DNA of 64,000 nt from Nocardioides sp. JS614 (lineage in GTDB: Bacteria; Actinomycetota; Actinomycetes; Propionibacteriales; Nocardioidaceae): positions 3,348,001 through 3,412,000 of the forward strand of contig NC_008699.1 in the NCBI RefSeq assembly GCF_000015265.1, read 5' to 3'. A program made the translations under genes and the position numbers. The first letter of the stretch is position 1; each line of letters begins with the position of its first letter. The notes beneath the pieces are model-generated. The model searched no databases and was not told where the DNA came from. It saw only the letters and a list, made by a program, of their open reading frames with translations. Positions 50,729 to 59,434 of this stretch are shown piece by piece.

Positions 50729-51871
50729 CTACTGCTCCCAGCCGGAGTTGTAGACGTCGAGGCCGAACGTGTCGACGCCGGGGTCCCGGGCGTAGCCGAG
50801 CTTGGGCAGCCCGAAGATCTCCTCGATCGAGCCGAGCAGGGAGTAGTGGTTGTACGGCGTGGTGCTCCAGGTGCCCGGTTCGACGTACCTGGAGAGCACG
50901 AGCGCGCCGATCTTCCCCCCGCCGGGCCCGAAGATGCCGGGCATCGGGCTGTTCGCGGAGGTCGCGGGCCCGCAGCAGGCGGTGGCGTCGGTCTGCGGCC
51001 CGTCGGACTCGTCGGCGGTGATCACCAGCACGCCGTTCCTGCGGAACGCCGGGGACTGCAGGATCCGCGGCACCCACTTCCTCATCCACGCGTTGACGCT
51101 GCGCAGCCCGCCGGGCCGGCCGTCGGCACACGGCGCGTCGTGGCCGTCGTTGCACAGGTCGGGGGTGATGTAGACGAGGTTCGGCGTGGTGCGGAGGCGT
51201 GCCAGGTCGTCGGTGAGCCGACCGAGCCGCACCACGTGCGCCTTGCAGTACGCCGGATGGTCGGTGATCGAGCGGAAGTAGACGAACGGGTTGTGCCGCG
51301 CGGCGTAGTTGTGCTCCGCCGTCGCCCGCTGGGTCGGGTCCGGGGCGTCCCGCTCGGGGTGCTGGCAGGGCCGTTCCATGTCGTCCATGTAGCCGCGCCA
51401 GGTCAGCCCCTGGTCCGTGAGCTGGCCCGGCAGCGTCGGGACGTCGGCGGGGAACACGCACCCGGACCCGACCGCCTGGTCCGGCTCGACCGTGGTCACC
51501 CGGACGAACGTCGAGTAGGTCTGGCAGTCCGCCTGCATGTCGGGGTTCGGCCCCTGCCCCGAGATCTGCGCGACGTAGTTGGGCTGGGAGTTGTGCGCGG
51601 TGCCGTAGTACTTGTCGAGCAGGACGCCCTTGCGGCGCAGCGTCGTGGCGAGGTACGGCGCTGCGGACCCGGCGCCCCAGGTCCGGTCGTAGCCCTTGTT
51701 CTCGATGTTGATCACGAAGACGTGCCGGATCGGCGGGACGTAGGCAGCCGTGGCCGGCGTCCGCGTCGGTGCCCCGGTCGGGGCCCGGTCCGGCAGCGCG
51801 GCGCCCGCGGGCGGCAGCGCCAGCCCGAGGGCGAGCAGCCCGACGGGGACCAGCCATCGCCTCGCGCTCAT
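50729..51871 (-). CDS. Exported phosphoesterase (acid phosphatase / phospholipase C superfamily)
   Basis: 380 aa. Signal peptide residues about 1-25. The alkaline-phosphatase-like fold of the PF04185 type shows in IRHVFVINIENKGYDRTWG, TAHNSQPNYVAQISGQ, VLVITADESDGPQ and the final TTPYNHYSLLGSIEEIFGLP. The nucleophile in this superfamily is a Thr or Ser in the HNS/PNY region. Several Cys suggest an extracellular fold. It overlaps the stop of the next upstream phosphoesterase by 4 nt, so both are exported together. Confidence 0.88.
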   Translation of the reverse strand: MSARRWLVPVGLLALGLALPPAGAALPDRAPTGAPTRTPATAAYVPPIRHVFVINIENKGYDRTWGAGSAAPYLATTLRRKGVLLDKYYGTAHNSQPNYVAQISGQGPNPDMQADCQTYSTFVRVTTVEPDQAVGSGCVFPADVPTLPGQLTDQGLTWRGYMDDMERPCQHPERDAPDPTQRATAEHNYAARHNPFVYFRSITDHPAYCKAHVVRLGRLTDDLARLRTTPNLVYITPDLCNDGHDAPCADGRPGGLRSVNAWMRKWVPRILQSPAFRRNGVLVITADESDGPQTDATACCGPATSANSPMPGIFGPGGGKIGALVLSRYVEPGTWSTTPYNHYSLLGSIEEIFGLPKLGYARDPGVDTFGLDVYNSGWEQ

Positions 51872-53133
51872 CGGGGAAGCCTCCAGCCGAGGTCGCGCGC
51901 CAAGTGCTTAAGGGCCGCCCAGTCCGCGGACTTGGTCTCGTCGGGCGCGCAGCCCACCGGCGCGATGTCCGGGACGTCGTACGTCGAGGACGCGGTGTCC
52001 GGACCGCCGGCGAGGTCGAGCGCCTCAGCCATGTTGCGCGCGTAGCGGTCGCGCGGGGTCAGCGGCCGCAGCCCCCACCGCCACTCGATCATCCGGAGCA
52101 CCGACGTGTGGTCGTAGACGTGGTGGGAGACGTGGCCGCGCCGGGCCAGCGGGGAGATCATCAGCGCCGGCACCCGGAACCCGCGCAGCGCCGTCTTCCT
52201 CGACACGTCCGGCGCGCGCCGCGGCCGGACGTGGTCGAAGAACCCGCCCCACTCGTCGTAGTTGATGACCAGCACCGTGCGCTCCCAGCCCGGGCCGGTG
52301 CGCACCGCGTCGTAGACCTGGTTGAGGAAGCTCTGGCCCGCGCGGATGTCGGCGAGCGGGTGGTCGTCGTTCGAGGTGCCGCCCTCCTCGTTGAGGAACC
52401 GCGGGTCGACGAAGGAGACCGCCGGCAGCGTGCCGGCGGCCGCGTCGAGCAGGAACGTCGCGAAGTGCTGGGAGATGTCGAGGTGCTTCTCGTACCAGAG
52501 CGCGGTGAAGGGGATGTCGCTGTAGTAGTAGGTGCCGCGGAGGCCCTTCTCGGCCAGCCGGTCCCAGATCGTCGGCAGCGTGGACCGGTCGGTGTTGTTG
52601 TGCAGCCGGTCGGTCTGCGCGGCGTGCTGGTAGAAGCGGTTGGGGTAGGTCTCGGCCATCACGGCCGAGAAGTAGCGGTCGAATACCGTCCAGTCCCGGG
52701 CCGCCCGCGCGTAGAACGAGAGGTCCTCGTCGGTGTAGTAGCCGATGGCGAGCAGGTCGTTGTTGCCCGACTTGAGGAAGCCGTCCAGCAACCCGTTGTT
52801 GAGCTGGATCCGGCCGCCTTCCCACGAGTGGTCGGGGTCCTCGAACCCGCAGCCGTCGTACGCCGTCAGCCGGTGCGTCGCGTGCCGCACGCCCTTGCGG
52901 TCCACGTAGCTGAGGCCGGCCTGCTTGCCGTCGGCGCCCGGGAGCCAGCCGAGGTAGTGGTCGAACGAGCGGTTCTCCATCATCACCACGACCACGTGCT
53001 CGATGCCGGACGCGTCCGGAGCCGGGAGCGGTGGCGGCGCGGCCGCGGCGGGCAGCAGCCGGGAGACGCCGGTGGCCGTCGCGAGGCCGGAGAGCGATGC
53101 CGCACCGATGAGCTGCCTGCGGGAGATCCTCAC
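51868..53133 (-). CDS. Tat-exported phospholipase C-like phosphoesterase
   Basis: 421 aa from GTG 53133, which puts the Tat motif ISRRQLIGAAS at the N-terminus; a reading from ATG 53172 adds 13 residues. Core blocks: IEHVVVVMMENRSFDHYLGWLPG, AVMAETYPNRFYQHAAQTD, VINYDEWGGFFDHVRPRRAPD, VPALMISPLARRGHV and YDHTSVLRMIEWRWGL. This is the bacterial phospholipase C / acid phosphatase A family; the substrate may be phospholipid or another phosphoester. It heads a two-gene unit downstream of ispG. Confidence 0.9.
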   Translation of the reverse strand: MRISRRQLIGAASLSGLATATGVSRLLPAAAAPPPLPAPDASGIEHVVVVMMENRSFDHYLGWLPGADGKQAGLSYVDRKGVRHATHRLTAYDGCGFEDPDHSWEGGRIQLNNGLLDGFLKSGNNDLLAIGYYTDEDLSFYARAARDWTVFDRYFSAVMAETYPNRFYQHAAQTDRLHNNTDRSTLPTIWDRLAEKGLRGTYYYSDIPFTALWYEKHLDISQHFATFLLDAAAGTLPAVSFVDPRFLNEEGGTSNDDHPLADIRAGQSFLNQVYDAVRTGPGWERTVLVINYDEWGGFFDHVRPRRAPDVSRKTALRGFRVPALMISPLARRGHVSHHVYDHTSVLRMIEWRWGLRPLTPRDRYARNMAEALDLAGGPDTASSTYDVPDIAPVGCAPDETKSADWAALKHLARDLGWRLPR

Positions 53134-53197
53134 AGCCGCAGTGTGCGGTGCGACGGGCCTCCGCGTCACCACCCGAGCGGCGGTGTTCTCCGGCCGT

Positions 53198-54361
53198 TCA
53201 GCTGACGGTGACCGAGGCGCCGGCGCCGTCCACCGACTCCATGCCCTCCGCGATCCGCATGGCCTCCTCGATCAGGGTCTCCACGATCTTCGACTCCGGC
53301 ACGGTCTTGATGACCTCGCCCCTGACGAAGATCTGGCCCTTCCCGTTGCCGGAGGCGACGCCGAGGTCGGCCTCGCGGGCCTCCCCCGGTCCGTTGACGA
53401 CGCAGCCCATGACGGCCACCCGCAACGGCACCTCGAGCCCCTCGAGGCCGGCAGTCACCTGCTCGGCCAGCGTGTAGACGTCGACCTGGGCGCGACCGCA
53501 GGACGGGCAGGACACGATCTCGAGCTTGCGGGGCCGGAGGTTGAGCGACTGGAGGATCTGGATGCCGACCTTGACCTCCTCGACCGGCGGCGCGGACAGC
53601 GAGACCCGGATCGTGTCGCCGATGCCCTGCGAGAGAAGGGCGCCGAAGGCCGTGGCCGACTTGATCGTGCCCTGGAACGCCGGCCCCGCCTCGGTGACGC
53701 CGAGGTGGAGCGGCCAGTCCCCGCGCTCGGCGAGCATCTCGTAGGCGCGCACCATCACGACGGGGTCGTTGTGCTTGACCGAGATCTTGAAGTCGTGGAA
53801 GTCGTGCTCCTCGAACAGGCTGGCCTCCCACACCGCGGACTCGACCAGCGCCTCGGGCGTGGCCTTGCCGTACTTCTCGAGCAGCCGCTTGTCCAGGGAG
53901 CCGGCGTTGACGCCGATCCGGATGGAGGTGCCGCGGTCCTTGGCCGCGCGGGCGATCTCCTTGACCTGGTCGTCGAACTTGCGGATGTTGCCGGGGTTGA
54001 CGCGGACCGCCGCGCAGCCGGCGTCGATCGCGGCGAACACGTACTTCGGCTGGAAGTGGATGTCGGCGATCACCGGGATCTGCGACTTCTGCGCGATCGC
54101 CGGCAGCGCGTCGGCGTCGTCCTGGCTGGGGCACGCCACCCGGACGATGTCGCACCCGGTCGCGGTGAGCTCGGCGATCTGCTGCAGGGTGCTGTTGACG
54201 TCCGAGGTCTGCGTGGTCGTCATCGACTGGACCGAGACCGGGTAGTCGCTGCCGACGCCGACCTTGCCGACCCGGATCTGGCGGGTCTTGCGGCGCGGCG
54301 CGAGCACCGGCGGGGGCGCTTCGGGCAGGCCGAGGCTGACGGCGGACGCGGGGGTGCTCAT
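53198..54361 (-). CDS. ispG: 4-hydroxy-3-methylbut-2-enyl diphosphate synthase (flavodoxin) IspG
   Basis: 387-aa [4Fe-4S] enzyme of the MEP isoprenoid pathway. Cluster cysteines are in IVSCPSCGRAQVDVY and GCVVNGPGEAREADLG; the TIM-barrel start is GSDYPVSVQSMTTTQTSDVNSTLQQIAEL. ATG 54361 follows TAACAT by 7 nt. It lies after dxr and rseP on the same strand (dxr-rseP-ispG), the conserved actinobacterial order. Confidence 0.95.
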   Translation of the reverse strand: MSTPASAVSLGLPEAPPPVLAPRRKTRQIRVGKVGVGSDYPVSVQSMTTTQTSDVNSTLQQIAELTATGCDIVRVACPSQDDADALPAIAQKSQIPVIADIHFQPKYVFAAIDAGCAAVRVNPGNIRKFDDQVKEIARAAKDRGTSIRIGVNAGSLDKRLLEKYGKATPEALVESAVWEASLFEEHDFHDFKISVKHNDPVVMVRAYEMLAERGDWPLHLGVTEAGPAFQGTIKSATAFGALLSQGIGDTIRVSLSAPPVEEVKVGIQILQSLNLRPRKLEIVSCPSCGRAQVDVYTLAEQVTAGLEGLEVPLRVAVMGCVVNGPGEAREADLGVASGNGKGQIFVRGEVIKTVPESKIVETLIEEAMRIAEGMESVDGAGASVTVS

Positions 54362-54368
54362 GGCTTCG

Positions 54369-54374
54369 ATGTTA
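54369..54374 (-). promoter_or_regulatory. -10 element TAACAT, leaderless ispG
   Basis: TAACAT on the minus strand, 7 nt, then ATG at 54361; lies in the 23-bp gap after rseP. Confidence 0.4.
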
Positions 54375-54384
54375 GGACCGGAAC

Positions 54385-55746
54385 CTAGGAAACGAGGTGC
54401 AGGGGTACGACGAGGTCCCCGACGATCAGCACCACGCCCATGACGAGCAGCACCGCGGCGACGCCGTACGCGATCGGGAGCAGCTTGGCCACGTCGACGT
54501 AGCCGGGGTCGGGCCGGCCGCGGAGCCGGGCGAACCCACGACGGACGGCCTCCCAGAGCGCGCCCGCGATGTGGCCCCCGTCGAGCGGCAGCAGCGGGAT
54601 GAAGTTGAACATCCCGATGAAGAAGTTGAACCCCGCGATCAGCGAGAGCAGGTAGACGGCCTTCTCGGCCACCGGGAAGTCCTGGTGGGACACGGTCTCG
54701 CCGGCGATCCGGCCGCCGCCGACGATGCTCACCGGGCTGTCGATGGAGCGTTCCTCCACACCCACGATCGCCTTCGCCACGCCCCACACCTTGACCGGGA
54801 GCGTGCCGAGCGCCTTGACCGTGACCACGGTCATCTCACCCATCTGGTCGAGGGTGTAGATCGGGCCGCCCGTGGTGGTCACCTCGTGGGTGGTCGGGGT
54901 GACGCCGAGGAAGCCGACCTGGTGCAGGGTCTCGTCGGTCGCGGAGGTCGGGCGCGCCTCGACGGTGGTGCTCGTGGTGCCGGTCATCGACTGGCCGTCG
55001 CGCTCGTAGCCGATGACCGCCTTGCCGTCGTCGTTTCCGCGGATCGCGCTGCGCAGCTGGTCCCAGCCGGTGATCGCCGTGCCGTTGAAGGTGGTGACCA
55101 CGTCGCCGGGCCGCAGGCCCGCCTCGGCCGCCGGGCTGAGCGGGTCGGAGTCGGTGCATTCGCGCCCGCTCTCGGCGTACGGGATCACACACTGCGAGAC
55201 CTCGTCGATCACCGGGGCGCCGGCGTCGGGCTCGGCCGTGCGCACGCCGTAGAGACCGAAGATGCCCCAGAAGATCGTGAACGCGATCAGCAGGTTGACC
55301 GTCGGCCCGCCCGCCATCACGACGACCTTCTTCCACCACGGCATCTTGTAGAAGAGGCGTTCGCTGTCCTCGGGCCGGATCGTCTCCCACTCCGCCGCGC
55401 GGGCGTCGGAGATGAGCTGGGTGAACATGCCGGTGTTGGACTTGCGCACCCGCACGACCTGGTTGCCGTCCGCGTCGACCGTGACCTCGTCGGCGATCTC
55501 CTCCGCGCCGGGCGGGAGCATGCCGACGATCTTCACGTAGCCGCCCAGCGGGATCGCCTTGACGCCCCACTCGGTCTCGCCGACCCGCTTGCTCCACACG
55601 GTCGGGCCGAAGCCGATGAAGTACTGCGTGACCTTCCCGCCGAACCGCTTCGCCGGGATCATGTGGCCGAGCTCGTGGAGGCCGATCGAGACCAGGATGG
55701 CGACCACGAAGATCACCACGCCCAGGAGGTAGAAGAGCGGTTCCAC
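54385..55746 (-). CDS. rseP: Site-2 (M50) intramembrane protease RseP/Rip1-like
   Basis: 453 aa. Zinc site HELGHM at residues 24-29 inside the first membrane helix. One PDZ domain (about 205-275, AAEAGLRPGDVVTTFNGTAITGWDQL). The third ligand is in FNFIPLLPLDGGHI near residue 395. It cuts membrane-embedded anti-sigma factors or similar substrates. It starts 3 bp after the dxr stop. Confidence 0.94.
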   Translation of the reverse strand: MEPLFYLLGVVIFVVAILVSIGLHELGHMIPAKRFGGKVTQYFIGFGPTVWSKRVGETEWGVKAIPLGGYVKIVGMLPPGAEEIADEVTVDADGNQVVRVRKSNTGMFTQLISDARAAEWETIRPEDSERLFYKMPWWKKVVVMAGGPTVNLLIAFTIFWGIFGLYGVRTAEPDAGAPVIDEVSQCVIPYAESGRECTDSDPLSPAAEAGLRPGDVVTTFNGTAITGWDQLRSAIRGNDDGKAVIGYERDGQSMTGTTSTTVEARPTSATDETLHQVGFLGVTPTTHEVTTTGGPIYTLDQMGEMTVVTVKALGTLPVKVWGVAKAIVGVEERSIDSPVSIVGGGRIAGETVSHQDFPVAEKAVYLLSLIAGFNFFIGMFNFIPLLPLDGGHIAGALWEAVRRGFARLRGRPDPGYVDVAKLLPIAYGVAAVLLVMGVVLIVGDLVVPLHLVS

Positions 55747-55749
55747 TGG

Positions 55750-56868
55750 TCAGTCCTCGATCTGGTCGGGCCGGAGGCGGGTGCGGGTGGCCTCGCGGGC
55801 CCAGGCGTCGGCGGCGAGGATGTCCTCGATCGTCACCTCCGAGGGTACGTCGTGCCGGCTGAGAACGGCCTGAACCGTGGGCACGATCTCGGTGAACGCC
55901 AGCGCGCCCGTGCGGAAGGCGTCGACGGCGACCTCGTTGGCGGCGTTGTAGACCGCCGGGGCGGTCCCGCCGCGCTGCCCCGCCTCGCGGGCCAGCGCCA
56001 CGGCCGGGAACGCCGCGTCGTCGAGCGGGAAGAACTCCCAGGTCTCCGGCCGGCTCCAGTCGACCGGGGGCGCGGCGTCCGGCACCCGGTCCGGCCAGGA
56101 CAGGCCGAGCGCGATCGGGATCAGCATGGTCGGCGGGCTGGCCTGCACCAGCGTCGAGCCGTCGACGAACTCGACCATCGAGTGCACGACGCTGGTCGGG
56201 TGCACCACGACCTCGATCCGGTCGAAGGGGATGCCGAACAGCAGGTGCGCCTCGATCACCTCCAACCCCTTGTTGACCAGGGTCGCCGAGTTGATGGTGA
56301 TCACCGGGCCCATGTCCCAGGTCGGGTGCGCCATGGCCTGCGCGGGCGTCACGTCGGCCAGCTCCTCGCGGGTGCGGCCGCGGAACGGGCCGCCGCTCGC
56401 GGTCAGCACCAGCCGGCGTACCTCGTCGGCACGGCCGCCACGCAGGCACTGGGCGATCGCGCTGTGCTCGGAGTCGACCGGCACGATCTGGCCCGGCTTC
56501 GCACGCTCGAGCACCAGGGGGCCACCCATGATCAGCGACTCCTTGTTGGCCAACGCGAGCGTGTGCCCGGCGTCGAGGGCGGCCAGGGTCGGGCGCAGCC
56601 CGACCGCGCCGGTGATGCCGTTGAGGACGACGTCGCACGGCCGGGTGGCCGCCTCGACCGAGGCCTCCTCGCCCAGCCCGGAGAAGAGGTCGGGGTACGC
56701 CGGGGCGAACTCGGCCACCTGGCGCTCGAACAGCTCGGGGCTCGAGCCGCCGGCGGTCAACGCCACGACCCGGAACCGGTCCGGGTTGGCCCGCACGAGA
56801 TCGAGCGCCTGGGTGCCGATCGACCCGGTGCTGCCGAGGATCGCGACGTCTCTGACCGGCCTGCTCAC
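55750..56868 (-). CDS. dxr: 1-deoxy-D-xylulose-5-phosphate reductoisomerase
   Basis: 372 aa, NADPH-dependent second step of the MEP pathway. GSTGSIGTQALDLVR is the nucleotide site; LANKESLIMGG, PVDSEHSAIAQCL, LTASGGPFRG, NSATLVNKGLEVIEAHLLF and VVHPTSVVHSMVEF are all family blocks with the metal Asp/Glu. It is the first gene of dxr-rseP-ispG and divergent from gabT across 113 bp. Confidence 0.95.
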   Translation of the reverse strand: MSRPVRDVAILGSTGSIGTQALDLVRANPDRFRVVALTAGGSSPELFERQVAEFAPAYPDLFSGLGEEASVEAATRPCDVVLNGITGAVGLRPTLAALDAGHTLALANKESLIMGGPLVLERAKPGQIVPVDSEHSAIAQCLRGGRADEVRRLVLTASGGPFRGRTREELADVTPAQAMAHPTWDMGPVITINSATLVNKGLEVIEAHLLFGIPFDRIEVVVHPTSVVHSMVEFVDGSTLVQASPPTMLIPIALGLSWPDRVPDAAPPVDWSRPETWEFFPLDDAAFPAVALAREAGQRGGTAPAVYNAANEVAVDAFRTGALAFTEIVPTVQAVLSRHDVPSEVTIEDILAADAWAREATRTRLRPDQIED

Positions 56869-56968
56869 GCGTCCAGTCTCCCGCAGCGGGGACCGCGCGA
56901 CGGAATCCGGGGCACCAGCCTTCGAAATCGTCGCCCTGACCCCCTCCCCGAGACGGATCCCGTCGGAC

Positions 56969-56974
56969 TAGCCT
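56969..56974 (+). promoter_or_regulatory. -10 element TAGCCT, leaderless gabT
   Basis: TAGCCT, 7 nt, then ATG at 56982. No Shine-Dalgarno is present before the ATG. Confidence 0.5.
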
Positions 56975-56981
56975 CCTTCCT

Positions 56982-58334
56982 ATGACCGAATCTGCTGTTG
57001 CCGCCGTAGGCGGCCCGACCCTCCCCCAGGAGCGCCGGGTCGTCACCGACATCCCCGGCCCCCGCTCGCTCGAACGCCTCGAGCGCAAGCGCGCCCACGT
57101 CGCCGACGGGGTGGGGACGATGCTCCCGGTGTTCGTCGAGGCGGCGGGCGGCGGCGTGCTCGTCGACGTCGACGGCAACTCGCTGATCGACCTCGGCTCG
57201 GGCATCGCGGTCACGACCGTCGGCAACGCCGCCCCGGCGGTGGCGCGCAACGTGCACGCCCAGGTCGACGCGTTCACGCACACCTGCTTCATGATCACGC
57301 CGTACGACGGCTACGTGGACGTCTGCGCCGCGCTGGCCGAGCTCACGCCCGGTGATCACGCGAAGAAGAGCGCGCTGTTCAACTCCGGGGCCGAGGCCGT
57401 CGAGAACGCGGTGAAGATCGCGCGCGTGGCGACCGGCAGGGACGCGGTCGTCGTCTTCGACCACGCCTACCACGGGCGGACCAACCTCACGATGGCGATG
57501 ACGGCCAAGAACATGCCCTACAAGAACGGGTTCGGCCCGTTCGCCGGCGAGGTCTACCGGGCGCCGATGTCCTACCCGCTGCGCGACGGCCTGACCGGCG
57601 AGCAGGCCGCGGCCCGCGCGATCGACGTGATCGACAAGCAGGTAGGTGCCGCGAACCTGGCCTGCATCGTGATCGAGCCGATCCAGGGCGAGGGTGGCTT
57701 CGTGGTGCCGGCGCCCGGCTTCCTGCCCGCGCTCGCGCACTGGGCGCAGGCCAACGGCGTGGTCTTCGTCGCCGACGAGATCCAGTCCGGCTTCTGCCGC
57801 ACCGGCGACTGGTTCGCCTGCGACCACGAGGGCGTCGTGCCGGACCTGGTCACCACCGCGAAGGGCATCGCCGGCGGGCTCCCGCTGGCCGCGGTCACCG
57901 GCCGCGCGGAGCTGATGGACGCGGTGCACGTCGGCGGTCTCGGCGGCACGTACGGCGGCAACCCGATCGCCTGCGCCGCCGCGCTCGGCTCGATCGAGGA
58001 GATGCGCGCGGGCCGGCTCGACGCCCGCGCCCGCGAGATCGGCGACCGCATGCGGGCGCGGCTCGAGGCCCTCGCGGCCGAGCACGCGGTGATCGCGGAG
58101 GTGCGCGGGCGGGGCGCGATGATGGCGATCGAGCTGTGCAAGCCCGGCACCACCGAGCCCGACCCGGTGCGCACCGCCGCGGTCTCGGCGTACTGCCACC
58201 AGCACGGCGTCGTCACCCTCACCTGCGGCACGTGGGGCAACGTGTTCCGGTTCCTGCCGCCGCTCTCGATCAGCGACGCGCTGCTCGACGAGGGCTTCGA
58301 CGTGGTCGGGGAGGCGTTCGCCGCCACCGCGTGA
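56982..58334 (+). CDS. gabT: 4-aminobutyrate (GABA) transaminase
   Basis: 450-aa class III PLP aminotransferase. ALFNSGAEAVENAVKIAR binds the PLP phosphate, FDHAYHGRTNLTMAMT stacks the ring, VFVADEIQSGFCRTGDWF has the Asp, and the Schiff-base Lys is in LVTTAKGIAGGLPLAAVTGR. It transfers the amino group of GABA (or 5-aminovalerate) to 2-oxoglutarate. No succinate-semialdehyde dehydrogenase is adjacent. Leaderless start as above. Confidence 0.9.
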   Translation: MTESAVAAVGGPTLPQERRVVTDIPGPRSLERLERKRAHVADGVGTMLPVFVEAAGGGVLVDVDGNSLIDLGSGIAVTTVGNAAPAVARNVHAQVDAFTHTCFMITPYDGYVDVCAALAELTPGDHAKKSALFNSGAEAVENAVKIARVATGRDAVVVFDHAYHGRTNLTMAMTAKNMPYKNGFGPFAGEVYRAPMSYPLRDGLTGEQAAARAIDVIDKQVGAANLACIVIEPIQGEGGFVVPAPGFLPALAHWAQANGVVFVADEIQSGFCRTGDWFACDHEGVVPDLVTTAKGIAGGLPLAAVTGRAELMDAVHVGGLGGTYGGNPIACAAALGSIEEMRAGRLDARAREIGDRMRARLEALAAEHAVIAEVRGRGAMMAIELCKPGTTEPDPVRTAAVSAYCHQHGVVTLTCGTWGNVFRFLPPLSISDALLDEGFDVVGEAFAATA

Positions 58335-58344
58335 TGCCCGAGCA

Positions 58345-59337
58345 TCACGGACCGGCACGCGGCTGACCGAGGGTGGCGTAGAGGTCCTCGAGGGTCGGCC
58401 ACAACGAGTCGGCGCGGTCCCACGGGACGGCGTCGGTCGCGTAGTACCACCAGAAGTACCCGCCGACGAACCTCGGGCCGACCGCGTCCGCCAACCGGTC
58501 GTGCATCCCGATGTAGCGACGGGCGATCCGCTCCTTCTCCGCCGAGGTCGGGTCGCGGGGCAGTCCGTCGGCACGTCCTTGGGCGCCGAGCTCCCCGATC
58601 CCGACCTGGGCGTCGGGGAAGATCTCGCCCAGCGAGCGCAGCGTCGAGGCGAACTGCCCGGCGCTGGGGTGTGCTCGTGGTGAGCACGCCGTCTCGTAGA
58701 AGCTGAGCAGCACCAGGTCCACGCCGTGCCGCACCCTTCGCGGCAGCTGACGCGCGAACGGCAGCGTCGCCTCCCAGTCGTGGGCGTAGCAGTCCCGGCT
58801 GGGCCAGTAGTTGAGCGTGACGACCGAGCGCAGCCCCAGGTCGGCGTACTCGCCCTTGACCACGTCGTAGGCCGCCGCGACCTTGGCGTTGATCGACCGC
58901 GGCCGGCCCAGCCACTCGCCGTTCAGCTCGTTGCCGATCTCGTAGAGGTCCAGGCGGCTCCCGAAGCGGTGGACGAAGGCACGCGTCCGGTTCCGGTACT
59001 CGCGCACCGTGGTCCGGCGCACCGCGGTGGAGTCGAGGATCTCCCCCATCAGGTAGGAGTCGTCGTGCAGGCGACGCACGGCGCGCGTGTAGTGCGCCGG
59101 GCCGGCGCCGCGCTGGAACACGATCCGGGCAACGGGCCGACGACTGTGCCGGGCCAGTGCCTGCTCGATCTCGTCGAGGTGGCGCACCGACTCCAGCGTC
59201 ACGCCCCGCAAGGGCACCACGGGCGACACCACCGGCGCCGGCGGGGTGCGGTCCTGGGGCCCGCTCGACGCGGGGCCGGTGCGGCCGCCGAGAGCGAGAC
59301 CGGCCAGGACGAGCGCGACGAGGAGCCTCGGGATCAC
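58345..59337 (-). CDS. Exported glycosidase-like TIM-barrel protein
   Basis: 330 aa from GTG 59337, which begins a signal peptide (IPRLLVALVLAGLALGG). The fold resembles clan A glycoside hydrolases: acid/base pair in LYEIGNELNGEWLG and a candidate nucleophile Glu in VGIGELGAQGRADG, with the C-terminal GGYFWWYYATDAVPWDR strand. No specific GH family can be named. It stands alone between gabT (convergent) and an isochorismatase-like gene. Confidence 0.65.
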   Translation of the reverse strand: MIPRLLVALVLAGLALGGRTGPASSGPQDRTPPAPVVSPVVPLRGVTLESVRHLDEIEQALARHSRRPVARIVFQRGAGPAHYTRAVRRLHDDSYLMGEILDSTAVRRTTVREYRNRTRAFVHRFGSRLDLYEIGNELNGEWLGRPRSINAKVAAAYDVVKGEYADLGLRSVVTLNYWPSRDCYAHDWEATLPFARQLPRRVRHGVDLVLLSFYETACSPRAHPSAGQFASTLRSLGEIFPDAQVGIGELGAQGRADGLPRDPTSAEKERIARRYIGMHDRLADAVGPRFVGGYFWWYYATDAVPWDRADSLWPTLEDLYATLGQPRAGP

Positions 59338-59434
59338 GACAGCATCCTGCCCGCCCGACCTCTCGACCCGCGTCAACTAGGGCTCGCGGAGTCGGTCCGG
59401 CACGCCGCCGCGCCGAATCAGCCTCCGCCGAGGC

